From Umezawaea endophytica (GTDB lineage Bacteria > Actinomycetota > Actinomycetes > Mycobacteriales > Pseudonocardiaceae), in NCBI RefSeq assembly GCF_025061645.1, contig NZ_JANYMP010000001.1, positions 52,120 through 116,119 on the forward strand: a stretch of DNA of 64,000 nt. The letters run 5' to 3'. The notes below the pieces were generated by a model, which saw only the letters and a program-made list of their open reading frames with translations, searched no databases and had not been told where the DNA came from. The translations under genes and the position numbers were made by a program. Shown here piece after piece: positions 9,282 through 17,773 of the stretch (positions are counted from its first letter, which is position 1; the number at the start of each line of letters is the position of its first letter).

Positions 9282-9293
9282 TGAAACGATTCA
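9282..9293. promoter_or_regulatory. LacI-type operator-like palindrome upstream of the rhamnosidase gene
   Basis: TGAAACGATTCA is an almost perfect palindrome with a central CG, as is typical of GalR/LacI family operators. It lies 16 bases upstream of the rhamnosidase ATG, between the gene and any promoter, a good position for repression. No LacI-family gene is found in the window, so the cognate regulator would have to be encoded elsewhere. Nearby CGTTAACG at 9311-9318 is a second short palindrome. Confidence 0.4.
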
Positions 9294-9343
9294 ACTTCGC
9301 CGCCGCGACCCGTTAACGAACGGTGTCGCGGGGGTTTCGTGCC

Positions 9344-9420
9344 TAGATCGTGTGGCCGACGGGCGGACTGGTGCTAGCCCGAGGTGCACCGGTGGTAGCA
9401 CGATCTTCACCTCGGGCCGT
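9344..9420. promoter_or_regulatory. Divergent regulatory region with nested inverted repeats
   Basis: This part of the rhamnosidase/AraC intergenic space contains a ten-base inverted repeat (GCCCGAGGTG at 9377-9386 and its complement at 9408-9417), a second pair GTGCTA/TAGCAC (9371-9376, 9396-9401) and a third GATCGTG/CACGATC (9346-9352, 9399-9405). The nested symmetry is consistent with AraC half-sites or overlapping operators for both divergent promoters. Which protein binds here is not known. Confidence 0.4.
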
Positions 9421-9443
9421 CCGCGGTCGTAGGGTGGTCGGCC

Positions 9444-10382
9444 ATGGACGGCCTCCCCGTGGGGAACGTGAACGACCTGCTGCACTTCACCGACGGCTCA
9501 CTCGCCTACGCCGGGCACCACCAGCACGACCCCGGCCACCACCTGCACACCCACAGCTTCGTCGAGGTCGCGGTGGTCACCGGCGGTGTCGGCGTGCACG
9601 TCTCCCACGCGGGAAGGCAGCCCATCGGCGTCGGCGACGTCGTCCTGCTCCGGCCGGGCGTGTGGCACGGGTACGAGGAGTGCACGCGCCTCGACGTGTT
9701 CAACTGCTGCTTCTCCGCCGACCTGCTGCACCGCGAACTGGCCTGGACCCGCGAGGACCCGCTGCTCGGCTACCTGCTCTGGACCGGGCCGTACTCGGAC
9801 CGGCGGCACGGCCTGCTCACCACCAATCTGCCCCCGGCCGCCCTCGCGGAGTGCGTCGACCACCTGGACGCGCTCGGCGCGCTGCGGTTCCGCGCCGCGC
9901 ACCTGCACCGGGGCGACGTCATCGGCAGGCTCGCGCTGTTCCTCAGCACCCTGGCCCGCACCGTGGCGGAGGACCGCGCGGCGCCGGAGGCGCGGTCGAC
10001 CCACCCGGCCGTGGTCCACGCGATGCGGCTCATGGAGGCCAGGCCCGAACACCGCTGGACGCTCTGCGAACTGGCCGAACGCCTGCACCTCGCGCCCGGC
10101 TACGTGGTCAGGCTGTTCAAGAACGCCACCGGCCTGCCACCGATCGCCTACCTGTCACGCCACCGCGTCGAGGTCGCGGCGGGCCTGCTCCTGCACACCG
10201 ACCAGTCCATCGCGCACATCGCCCGCACGGTCGGCTGGCCGGACCAGAACTACTTCGCCCGCCGCTTCAAAGTCCACTTCGGACTGACCGCGTCCGCGTA
10301 CCGCGAGCGGTTCAGCGACAACGCCGTGCGCCTGGAGTCCGGGACGATCATGAGCAGGCACAAGCGGCTGCGGGACCTCTGA
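9444..10382 (+). CDS. AraC-family transcriptional regulator
   Basis: A 312-residue regulator. The N-terminal cupin-like sensing domain (about 15-110) has GHHLHTHSFVEVAVVTGGVG and the VLLRPGVWHGYEE block typical of AraC sugar sensors. The C-terminal domain (about 195-295) carries two helix-turn-helix motifs: WTLCELAERLHLAPGYVVRLFKNATG and QSIAHIARTVGWPDQNYFARRFKVHFG. It is divergent from the rhamnosidase-transport operon and separated by 177 bases with inverted repeats, so it very probably controls that operon in response to a sugar such as rhamnose. ATG 9444 is used; a GTCG-rich leader gives only a weak ribosome site. Confidence 0.9.
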   Translation: MDGLPVGNVNDLLHFTDGSLAYAGHHQHDPGHHLHTHSFVEVAVVTGGVGVHVSHAGRQPIGVGDVVLLRPGVWHGYEECTRLDVFNCCFSADLLHRELAWTREDPLLGYLLWTGPYSDRRHGLLTTNLPPAALAECVDHLDALGALRFRAAHLHRGDVIGRLALFLSTLARTVAEDRAAPEARSTHPAVVHAMRLMEARPEHRWTLCELAERLHLAPGYVVRLFKNATGLPPIAYLSRHRVEVAAGLLLHTDQSIAHIARTVGWPDQNYFARRFKVHFGLTASAYRERFSDNAVRLESGTIMSRHKRLRDL

Positions 10383-10395
10383 GCGCCGCGTCGAG

Positions 10396-10410
10396 GACCC
10401 GCCACGGGTC
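10396..10410. terminator. Small hairpin at convergent gene ends
   Basis: GACCC-GCCAC-GGGTC forms a perfect five-base stem with a five-base loop between the AraC gene end (10382) and the stop of the convergent gene at 10409. There is no U-tract. Its position suggests a weak bidirectional terminator or mRNA 3'-end stabiliser. Confidence 0.35.
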
Positions 10411-10954
10411 AGAGTTCCGGGAGCCGCTCGCCGACGTCCGGGTAGCGGCCCTGTTCCAGGCGGAAGACGTAGGCCCGCAGGTCGGCCTCGAGGTCGCCCG
10501 CGAGGTAGGCGAGGAAGTCGCGCGCGCCTTCGGCGGCCTCGGCCACCACCTGACGAGCGCTCTCGGTGGTCCACACGGCGAGCAGCGCGAGGACGTGCTC
10601 CTCGACCCGGCCCCGCTGATCCCACCAGGCGCGGACGGCGTCCGGCGTCCACCGCGAGTCGCCGTCACCGGAGTAGCCGCCGAGGGGTTCGAAACCGGCG
10701 GCGCCCAACAGGCGTTCGACCTCCGCACGGGTCTTCGGCTGCCGGTAGACGAACTCGGTGTCGTACTCGCCGCCGTAGAGGACGTGGCGCGGCGCGAACG
10801 TCCGGCCGGTCCAGCCGGTGTCGGTCTCACCCGTGTAGAAGGGGCCGGGCACGGTCAACCAGAGCTTCTCCGCCCAGTTCGCCCCACCGTCCGGCGTGAA
10901 GAAGTCCGCCGGGACGAACGAGACGGGATCCCGGGGCGCACGCGTGTCGGTCAC
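10409..10954 (-). CDS. Conserved actinobacterial hypothetical protein
   Basis: A 181-residue soluble protein with no signal peptide or membrane segment. It is rich in aromatic residues (FVPADFFTPDGGANWAEKLWL, FYTGETDTGWTGR, EFVYRQPKTRAEVERLL), followed by a helical C-terminus ending LEQGRYPDVGERLPEL. I recall similar uncharacterised proteins in other actinomycetes but no function. It lies 31 bases downstream of the DUF2252 gene on the same strand, so the two may be co-transcribed. Confidence 0.65.
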   Translation of the reverse strand: MTDTRAPRDPVSFVPADFFTPDGGANWAEKLWLTVPGPFYTGETDTGWTGRTFAPRHVLYGGEYDTEFVYRQPKTRAEVERLLGAAGFEPLGGYSGDGDSRWTPDAVRAWWDQRGRVEEHVLALLAVWTTESARQVVAEAAEGARDFLAYLAGDLEADLRAYVFRLEQGRYPDVGERLPEL

Positions 10955-10985
10955 GCCACCAGGATTCCCAACCGCTCCGGAGACG

Positions 10986-12305
10986 TCACGTCGTCTCGGT
11001 CGACCCGACCCCCTTGATCCGCCCGTCGCGGAAGGCGTCCACGAACAGCCGGTGGTCCTCGCGGGTCTGGGCGGCGTAGCGCAGGGCGAACTCGACGACC
11101 GAGTCGGCGAACTCGGCCTCGCGGTCGCCGATCGCCGCGGCGATGGCCTCCTCGCACTGGAAGTCGACCAGCGTCTGCTCGGAGTCCGAGTCGGCGACGC
11201 AGTGCATCTTGGCCGTCGCCCGGCCGAGGTACCCCAGCACCGGCAGCATGTCCGCGGGCTCGGTCAGGTCCGACCAGTCGAGGTCCGAGACGTACGGGGA
11301 CAGCTCGGCCACGACGTAGCCCACGCCGTCGATCCGCGTGTGCCCGAGCCACGGGTCCGCGTGCGCCTGCAACGCCCGCTGCGACACGGCGGTGCGGTGG
11401 CCGTGGTCGGTGAAGTACTCCCGGATGCGCTCGTCGCGCACGATCCGGCTGGGCGCGGCCACGTTCGCCTGCTTCATCGACAGGACCACGTCGTTCTCCA
11501 ACGCCTGCGTGCGGCCCTCGACCAGGACGTTGTACGCGGGCAGCCCGGCGGACCCGATGCCGAACCCGCTGCGCCCCACCACGTCCTTGACGGCGTAGGT
11601 GAGGCTGCTGCTGGCCCTCTTGCCGGTGGGGATGGTCTCCAGGTACTCGGCGAACGCCCGCTCGACGCCCGCGCGCTCCTCGTCACCCAGCTCCCGCACG
11701 CCCGAGCGGTCCCGGCGGAAGTGCCGCTCGTAGTCGACGACGACCGTGGTCTCGTCGAGCAGTTCGACCCTGGTCGCCAGCCTGGCCCGCAGCAGCACCT
11801 GGTGCAGCACACCTTCCGTGCTGTCCAACCGCAGGCTGAACAACTCGTCGTCCGGGTTCTCGGCGAACGACCGGACCTGCCCGACGTACGCCGTGACGTA
11901 GGTCCGCACCAGCTCCTCGATGATCTTGTCCGGCAGCGCCTTGCGCCAGCCCAGCAGCGCCATGCTCGCCGCGAACCGCCGCACGTCCCAGGTGAACGAC
12001 CCGAGGTAGGCCTCGTCGAAGTCGTTGACGTCGAACACCAGCGTGCCCGAACCGTCCATGTAGGTCCCGAAGTTCTCCGCGTGCAGGTCGCCCTGGATCC
12101 ACACGCGACCGGTCCGCTCGTCGGCCCACTCGTCGGGCTCGTCGGCCATGTCGGCGTAGAACAGGCACGCGCTGCCGCGGTAGAACGCGAACGGCTCGGC
12201 CGCCATCTTCCGGAACTTGTGCCGGAACGCGGCCGGGTCGGCGGACATCAGGTCCTCGAACGCGTCTTCCAGCACGGCCACGATGCGATCGCCGCGGTCG
12301 GTCAT
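10986..12305 (-). CDS. DUF2252 family protein
   Basis: A 439-residue cytoplasmic protein of the DUF2252 family, thought from structure prediction to adopt a protein kinase/aminoglycoside phosphotransferase-like fold; the biochemical role is not established. Typical blocks are visible: MAAEPFAFYRGSACLFY (about 34-50), GRVWIQGDLHAENFGTY (about 65-81, with the HxEN pattern recalling a kinase catalytic loop), LVFDVNDFDEAYLGSFTWDVRR (about 88-110, with D-x-ND-F-DE as the metal-binding equivalent) and AKMHCVADSD late in the protein. Length is normal for the family. ATG 12305 is preceded by AAGGGGC. Confidence 0.85.
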   Translation of the reverse strand: MTDRGDRIVAVLEDAFEDLMSADPAAFRHKFRKMAAEPFAFYRGSACLFYADMADEPDEWADERTGRVWIQGDLHAENFGTYMDGSGTLVFDVNDFDEAYLGSFTWDVRRFAASMALLGWRKALPDKIIEELVRTYVTAYVGQVRSFAENPDDELFSLRLDSTEGVLHQVLLRARLATRVELLDETTVVVDYERHFRRDRSGVRELGDEERAGVERAFAEYLETIPTGKRASSSLTYAVKDVVGRSGFGIGSAGLPAYNVLVEGRTQALENDVVLSMKQANVAAPSRIVRDERIREYFTDHGHRTAVSQRALQAHADPWLGHTRIDGVGYVVAELSPYVSDLDWSDLTEPADMLPVLGYLGRATAKMHCVADSDSEQTLVDFQCEEAIAAAIGDREAEFADSVVEFALRYAAQTREDHRLFVDAFRDGRIKGVGSTETT

Positions 12306-12465
12306 CCAGGTGCCCCTTTCGTCGAGCGGCTGTGATCATCGCCGATTTCGCCGACGTGCGCCGGCACGGTCACCGCTCACGTCCAAGACGTCCCGGACGG
12401 GCACCCGGTTCCCGTCCTCCGCGCGACGGGAGAACGAATCCTCCACATCGGACAAATCACCGGGA

Positions 12466-15400
12466 TCAGGGGCTCGGCACGGCCAGTCGGGTCCGCAGTT
12501 CCCTCAGCGCCGCGACGTCCCGGCCGCACTCCGCGGGCAGGGCGCGGACCAGGATGTCGATGTGCTCGCCGACGGTGGCCCGGTCGCGGCGGCTCGACCG
12601 GGCGAAGGCCTTCGCGTACGCCCTGGCGATGGTGTCCACCCGGTCCGGCAGCGCGCCGCCGATCAGGGCTTCGGCGAGGGCCGCGTCCGGTTCCGTCACC
12701 TGGGCCCAGAAGTCCGCCCGCTTGGCGGCCGCGGCGGATTCCCGCGACCCCTCGATCAGCCTGCGCGCCCTGGCCTCGTCCAACGGGTGCCGCGAGCAGC
12801 GCTTGGCGACCAGCCAGCCCAGCACGACCTCGTTGAGCGCCGGGTAGAAGTCGATGGCACCGGTCCGCTCGCCGTGCAGTTCCACGGCCCGGCCGTAGGC
12901 GTCGCGCGCGGCGACCAGCGCGGCCGTGAGGTCGTCCTGCCGGTCCAGCGGGACGCACTGCGCGCGCCTGCGGGCCACGCCGCCCAGCAGCGAGTACCGC
13001 TCCGGGGTCTCGCCGAGCTGGATGAGCAGGGTCGCCGACTGCTCGGCCTCGGCCAGCAGGTCGGCCGCCGCCGGTCCCGGCTCGTCGGGGTGCAGACCCC
13101 GTTCCACCGCCCACTTCGCCTGCACGTTGACGAGCTGTTCGAGGCTCTTCACCGAACCACCGGCGTCCCACTCGCGGCGGACCTCCTCGTAGCAGTCCAC
13201 GGCCTCGCGGTAGCGCGCCAGCAGCATCCACACGTCACCGGTGCGCGCGAGTTCCTGCCCCCGCAACCAGTCCGCGGGCACGGCGGCGAGCAGCGCCAGC
13301 AGCTCGTCGGCCAGCGCGTCCACCTCGTCGTCCCGGCAGCCCGCCGCGCGCCGCTTGAGGTCTCCCAGTCGGTCGGCCAGCTCGCGGCGGGCCACCGGGC
13401 GTTCCAGCGCGGGGTTGTGGCGGTTCGCCGGGTCCAGCCGGAACGCGGGCGGCCCGTACACCTGGTAGGCACCCCACGTGTTGGTGGCCGAGAAGTCCCG
13501 GTACACGCGCTTGCGGGCTTCGAGGCTGGCGATGCCGAGGTCCCGGCCCCCGAGCAGTTCCCGGTACAGGGCGTCGGCGAACGCCTCGGCCGCCGCGTCG
13601 TCCACCGCCCAGCCCGCGGCGATCACCGCGCGCACCCCGTTCTCCACGAGCTGCCGCGAGATGCTCGACGCGAGGTGGTCGGCCCGCAGCGGCGCGCCCG
13701 CCTGCCCCATCGCGCCGAGGTGGCAGCAGTTGACGAAGACGAGGTCCGGCGCCGTGCGCATCTTCGCGATCTCCAGCGCTCCCAGGTACGCGTCGTGCCC
13801 GATCCGGACACCGCTGCGCGCCGGGTCCGCCGGGTCGTGGTGGCCGTGGCCCGCGACGTGGACGATCCGGTAGTCGCGCCGGAACAGCGCGTTGAGGATG
13901 TCGACCACGTCCTCCTCCGCGTCGTCGCCGGGGATGATCGACGTGACCTCGTACCCCATGCCCTGCAACAGGTCCCGCACGTGGCGCGCCTCGCTCCTGG
14001 CGCCGGGTAAGCGGGGCAGGCCGGTGCCCGCCGGGTCGCCGACGACCAGCGCGGCGTTGCCGGACGACGGCCGCGTCACCTCGGTGAACGCGCGGGTCTC
14101 CAGCCTGCGCACCAGGCCGACCTGCACGGCGAGCGGCAGGACGCCCTCGTCCTCGGTCCGGGTGGCGAGCAGTTCCAGCGGCAGGACACCCGCCTGCTCG
14201 TCGACGACCACCATCAGGTGCTCGCTCCCGTACCCCTGGCCCTTGAGCCCGTTGGGGACCAGCAGCTCGTAGAGGGTGTTGAAGAGCTGGGCGTCCGGGT
14301 TGACGTCCGCGACCGCCTCGGCCACCAGCTCGTCGAGCAGCCTGCGCTGGCTCGTGGTCACCCGCTGCTCGGCGCGGGCGTGCCTGCCGATGCTGGTGAA
14401 CGACAGCTCGACCAGCTCGTCCCGCACGGCGACGTGGTCGTCCGGGTCCGCGGCGACGATGCGGACGGTCCGCCACATGTCGTCGTGGTAGTCCGGCCTT
14501 GGCAGGCCGTGCTCGCCGTCGCGACCTTCGAGCATGAGCCGCTCGACGACGACCTCGCCCGGCAGGGAGCGCGCGAGCTGGATCGCCGCCTTGGTCGCCT
14601 GGATCGCGCGCTCCTCGTACAGCTCGACGATCTTCAGCTCCTCCACGAACACCCTGGCGCGCAGGTCGTGCAGCCGCCGGTTGGCCTGCCGGACGGCGGT
14701 CACGATCGCGGTGAGCGAGTTCTCCACGGGCATCGGCGGCACCAGCGCGGTCCCGATCAGCACCGCCGAGATCGACAGCGGCGGTGGCGGCACGTCCGGG
14801 TCCGCCCGGTCCTCGTGCACCGCGGCCAGGCGCAGGACGCCCTGGATGACGCCCGCGGTCAACGCGCCGGGGGTGAGGTCGCCCGCGTCGCCGACGCCGA
14901 TGACCACCGCGGCGGGTCCCGCGGCGTCCGCGAAGACCTCGCACGTGCCGAGCGGGCCGGGGAACTGCCTCATGTCCAGCCGTCGTTCGAAAGCGCCGTT
15001 CAGCAGGGTGTCGACGGCCTTCTCCGCGCCACCGATGGACGTCCCGTCCTGGTGGCCGACCAGGACGGGCCCGGTCACCGAGTCGAGGTGGCCGTGCACC
15101 ACCGCGACGCGCAGGACCTGGCGGGCGGTGGACCGGCCACCGCCCCACGCCATCCGGACGACCTCCTCGTCGGTGGGCAGCAACAACCGTCCGCGCGGAT
15201 CGGCGAGGCGCGTCTCGCGGGTCGACCCGGCGGGCGGCGAGGTCAGCATCCTGGCCGGGGTCCGGCCCGCCAGCAGTTCCAGCACCACCTCCGCGACGTC
15301 CGGGTCGGCGGGCAGGTCCGCGTGCGGGACGAGCGCGTACCAGGTGACCGGCCCGCGCACCCGGCGGTTGTCGTGCGGCGCGAAGCCGTCGCCGTCCGAG

Positions 15401-17637
15401 GAGACGGTGAAACCCCCGTCACTGCTCCGGCCGGACACGGTCTGGTCCGCGGTGCCGTGGACCGCGCTGATGCCGCTCCAGTCGGCGGGCAGCAGCGCGG
15501 CCCGTTCCGCCGCCGCGGCGGGCAGCAGCGCCGTCAGCGTCGGCCAGCCCGCCAGCCACCCGCCGACCTCCTCCGCGCTCGCCTCGCCGTCCAGCAGGGC
15601 GATGGCCGCGCTCAGCTCGTCCCGGCCCGCGAGCCGGGCCTCCACGAGGTGGCTGCCGTCCAGCGGCGGGCCGAGCAGCACCGCACGTCCACCGGCCGCG
15701 CGCCACGCCGCGTGCAGCCCGTCGACCTTCAGCGCGCCCAGCACGACGAACGCGCCCGCGCCGTGCGCGACGAGGTGCGGCGACTCACCGCTCTCGACGC
15801 GGGCGCGGAGGTGCTTCGCGAGCCGGGCCGCCGACTGCTCGAAGCTCACGCGGGGGTTGTACGGGAACGGCACGACCCGGTGCCGCTCCCCCAGCGCCCT
15901 CTCCAGCGGCGCGTAGGCCGGGACGAGGTCGTCCGGCCGGGTCTGCCCGGTCAGCACCTTCTCCGCGCGCAGGCTCACCAGCCGCGACACGTCCGGCCAC
16001 GTCGGCAGGCCGCCCTGGTTCAGCGCGCACCCGAACACGTCGGGCACCAGCAGCACCTCCCCGCGGGCCATCACGTCGACGCCGTCCCGACGGGAGCGGG
16101 GCGCGGGCGCGGCGCGGGGCTCGAACCCCTCGACCACCTCCCCCGGCTTCGCCGCCAGCCACGCCCTCATCGCGCGCCTGCTGTCGGCGTTGGCGAAGTA
16201 CGCGCCGTGGTTGACGTCCCCGCCCCGGAACGACCTGGTGCGCGGCGTGGTCCGCGTGGCACCGCCGGACATCGACGACGTCGGCACGACGTAGTCGTGG
16301 TCCTCCCGGTAGAAGAGGTCCGCGCCGAGGACCAGCAGCCGTCGGGCGATGCCCGCCCCCTGGACGTCACCCGCGATGGAGCCGAGCCCGTCGTCGAGCG
16401 ACTGCGCGGACAGCAGCATGCGCAGGAACGGGGACTCGGGCATCTGGGCTTCGAGGCCCGGCACGATCCGCGGGTCCGTGCGCTGTTCGAGGAACGTCAG
16501 GAGGAACTTCTTGACCAGAGCGGCGATCCCGCTCTCCCGCAGCACCGGGACGAGGCTGAACACGTTGAACAGGAACGAGGCCCACAGGTCGACGCGGTGC
16601 GACGCGAGCGTGGTCCCCCTGGCGGGGCAGGCGACCCGGACGAAGCGCTCCACGCTGACGCCGCGGTCGACGAGCAGGTCGCGGAGTTGGGGCAGCGCCT
16701 CGCGGTCGGGGTGGCCGTCGGGGTACGTGTCCAGGTTGGGCCGGTGCTTCGCGGCGTAGCTCAGCGCCTCCCCGACGAGCCCGCCGCGGGAGTGGCTGAC
16801 CAGGTGCAGCCGGGAGCCCTCCGGCAGGTGGGCGGCGGCCTGGAGGGCGTTCTGCGCGGGCGTCAGTCCGAGCGTGGCGTGCTCGACCGCCAGGATCCTG
16901 CCGCGGTAGCGGCTCGCGACGTCCCTCCACTCCGCCGTGTCGCGCAGCGCCGTGAAGGCGCCCTCGGTGTGCGAGAACGTGCCGTGCAGCAGCACCAGGT
17001 ACGGGTCGTCGCTCGGCGGTGGCGCGGTCTTGACCGGGCCCGTCCTCGACAGCCGCAGGTCCTCGCCGATCTGGTACACCCCACGGGGTTTCGCCTTGCG
17101 CCGCCAGACCGCCTCGGGCACGTGGTCGCCCGCGGACACCGGCTCGTCGATCCAGTCGACCACCTTGCGCATCGCGGCCTTCGCCGCCTCGTCGAACAGC
17201 GGGCGGGCGGCGAGGCCCACGGCCGAGCTGATGAGGCCGGAGCGGTCGACCTGCGCGCCGACGGCCGTGTCGACGACGCGGACCGCCTCCCGGATGCCCG
17301 GCGGCACCGAGACGGCCATCCGCCGGATGGCCGCGGGCCGTGATCCGGCACCCCTCGTGGTGGTCTCGAGGTAGTCGGTCAGGTCGGCGCCGCCCGCGCG
17401 CTCCACCAGACCCCCGGCCCGGTGGAAGATCACCACGCCGTCGACGTCCTCGACCTCGACGACGTCGGAGTCCTCGCCCTCGAGCGCGACCGGCCCGGTG
17501 TCACCGCGGCTCACCCCGGCGAGCCGGACCTCGCCCCTGACCTCGTACTGGACGTCGTCGCCGTACAGTTCGGCGAAGTCGTCCCGGTCCGACCGCTCCG
17601 CGGCCCCCTTGCCGCGGACGGTGAACTCGACGGCCAT
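12466..17637 (-). CDS. Giant CHAT-domain protease fused to two alpha/beta-hydrolase modules
   Basis: A 1723-residue protein without signal peptide. Visible modules in order: an unassigned N-terminus (1-200); an alpha/beta-hydrolase/lipase-like domain with the oxyanion strand LVLLHGTFSH (about 212) and nucleophile motif SHSRGG (about 281); a second hydrolase-like domain (about 530-760) whose elbow reads AHGAG (about 624), with Gly in place of Ser; a region at about 870-960 (VVIGVGDAGDLTPGALTAGVIQG) reminiscent of macro/M17 N-terminal folds; and a CHAT domain (about 1150-1390) with caspase-like dyad HVAGHG (His about 1260/1264) and FVNCCHLG (Cys about 1304). The C-terminus is helical, possibly TPR-like. 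CHAT proteins are cysteine peptidases used in several bacterial immune systems. The target here is unknown; no linked gasdermin or sensor gene is evident. Confidence 0.85.
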   Translation of the reverse strand: MAVEFTVRGKGAAERSDRDDFAELYGDDVQYEVRGEVRLAGVSRGDTGPVALEGEDSDVVEVEDVDGVVIFHRAGGLVERAGGADLTDYLETTTRGAGSRPAAIRRMAVSVPPGIREAVRVVDTAVGAQVDRSGLISSAVGLAARPLFDEAAKAAMRKVVDWIDEPVSAGDHVPEAVWRRKAKPRGVYQIGEDLRLSRTGPVKTAPPPSDDPYLVLLHGTFSHTEGAFTALRDTAEWRDVASRYRGRILAVEHATLGLTPAQNALQAAAHLPEGSRLHLVSHSRGGLVGEALSYAAKHRPNLDTYPDGHPDREALPQLRDLLVDRGVSVERFVRVACPARGTTLASHRVDLWASFLFNVFSLVPVLRESGIAALVKKFLLTFLEQRTDPRIVPGLEAQMPESPFLRMLLSAQSLDDGLGSIAGDVQGAGIARRLLVLGADLFYREDHDYVVPTSSMSGGATRTTPRTRSFRGGDVNHGAYFANADSRRAMRAWLAAKPGEVVEGFEPRAAPAPRSRRDGVDVMARGEVLLVPDVFGCALNQGGLPTWPDVSRLVSLRAEKVLTGQTRPDDLVPAYAPLERALGERHRVVPFPYNPRVSFEQSAARLAKHLRARVESGESPHLVAHGAGAFVVLGALKVDGLHAAWRAAGGRAVLLGPPLDGSHLVEARLAGRDELSAAIALLDGEASAEEVGGWLAGWPTLTALLPAAAAERAALLPADWSGISAVHGTADQTVSGRSSDGGFTVSSDGDGFAPHDNRRVRGPVTWYALVPHADLPADPDVAEVVLELLAGRTPARMLTSPPAGSTRETRLADPRGRLLLPTDEEVVRMAWGGGRSTARQVLRVAVVHGHLDSVTGPVLVGHQDGTSIGGAEKAVDTLLNGAFERRLDMRQFPGPLGTCEVFADAAGPAAVVIGVGDAGDLTPGALTAGVIQGVLRLAAVHEDRADPDVPPPPLSISAVLIGTALVPPMPVENSLTAIVTAVRQANRRLHDLRARVFVEELKIVELYEERAIQATKAAIQLARSLPGEVVVERLMLEGRDGEHGLPRPDYHDDMWRTVRIVAADPDDHVAVRDELVELSFTSIGRHARAEQRVTTSQRRLLDELVAEAVADVNPDAQLFNTLYELLVPNGLKGQGYGSEHLMVVVDEQAGVLPLELLATRTEDEGVLPLAVQVGLVRRLETRAFTEVTRPSSGNAALVVGDPAGTGLPRLPGARSEARHVRDLLQGMGYEVTSIIPGDDAEEDVVDILNALFRRDYRIVHVAGHGHHDPADPARSGVRIGHDAYLGALEIAKMRTAPDLVFVNCCHLGAMGQAGAPLRADHLASSISRQLVENGVRAVIAAGWAVDDAAAEAFADALYRELLGGRDLGIASLEARKRVYRDFSATNTWGAYQVYGPPAFRLDPANRHNPALERPVARRELADRLGDLKRRAAGCRDDEVDALADELLALLAAVPADWLRGQELARTGDVWMLLARYREAVDCYEEVRREWDAGGSVKSLEQLVNVQAKWAVERGLHPDEPGPAAADLLAEAEQSATLLIQLGETPERYSLLGGVARRRAQCVPLDRQDDLTAALVAARDAYGRAVELHGERTGAIDFYPALNEVVLGWLVAKRCSRHPLDEARARRLIEGSRESAAAAKRADFWAQVTEPDAALAEALIGGALPDRVDTIARAYAKAFARSSRRDRATVGEHIDILVRALPAECGRDVAALRELRTRLAVPSP

Positions 17638-17704
17638 GACGACTGCCCTCCTGCCCCGGTCCGCCCGGCACCGTCAGGCGGGCCTGATGTCCCTGGAGTC
17701 GCGG

Positions 17705-17748
17705 GAACGGGTGATCCGTTAACAGGCGGGCCGCTCTTGAACGGGTGA
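17705..17748. repeat. Direct repeat upstream of the CHAT gene
   Basis: GAACGGGTGA occurs at 17705-17714 and again at 17739-17748, 34 bases apart (about three helical turns), with TCC or ATC following. The pair lies 68-111 bases upstream of the CHAT gene start, in the 136-base gap before the ABC permease gene. It could be a tandem binding site for a regulator of the CHAT gene. Confidence 0.3.
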
Positions 17749-17773
17749 ATCACCGGGAGTCACCGTTGACCAC

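Noticed and set aside
14218..17343. A long plus-strand open frame of over 1000 codons opposite the CHAT gene
   Set aside because: High-GC DNA gives long antisense frames; its product is a low-complexity Arg/Gly/His/Val-rich sequence without recognisable domains, while the minus strand has clear ones.
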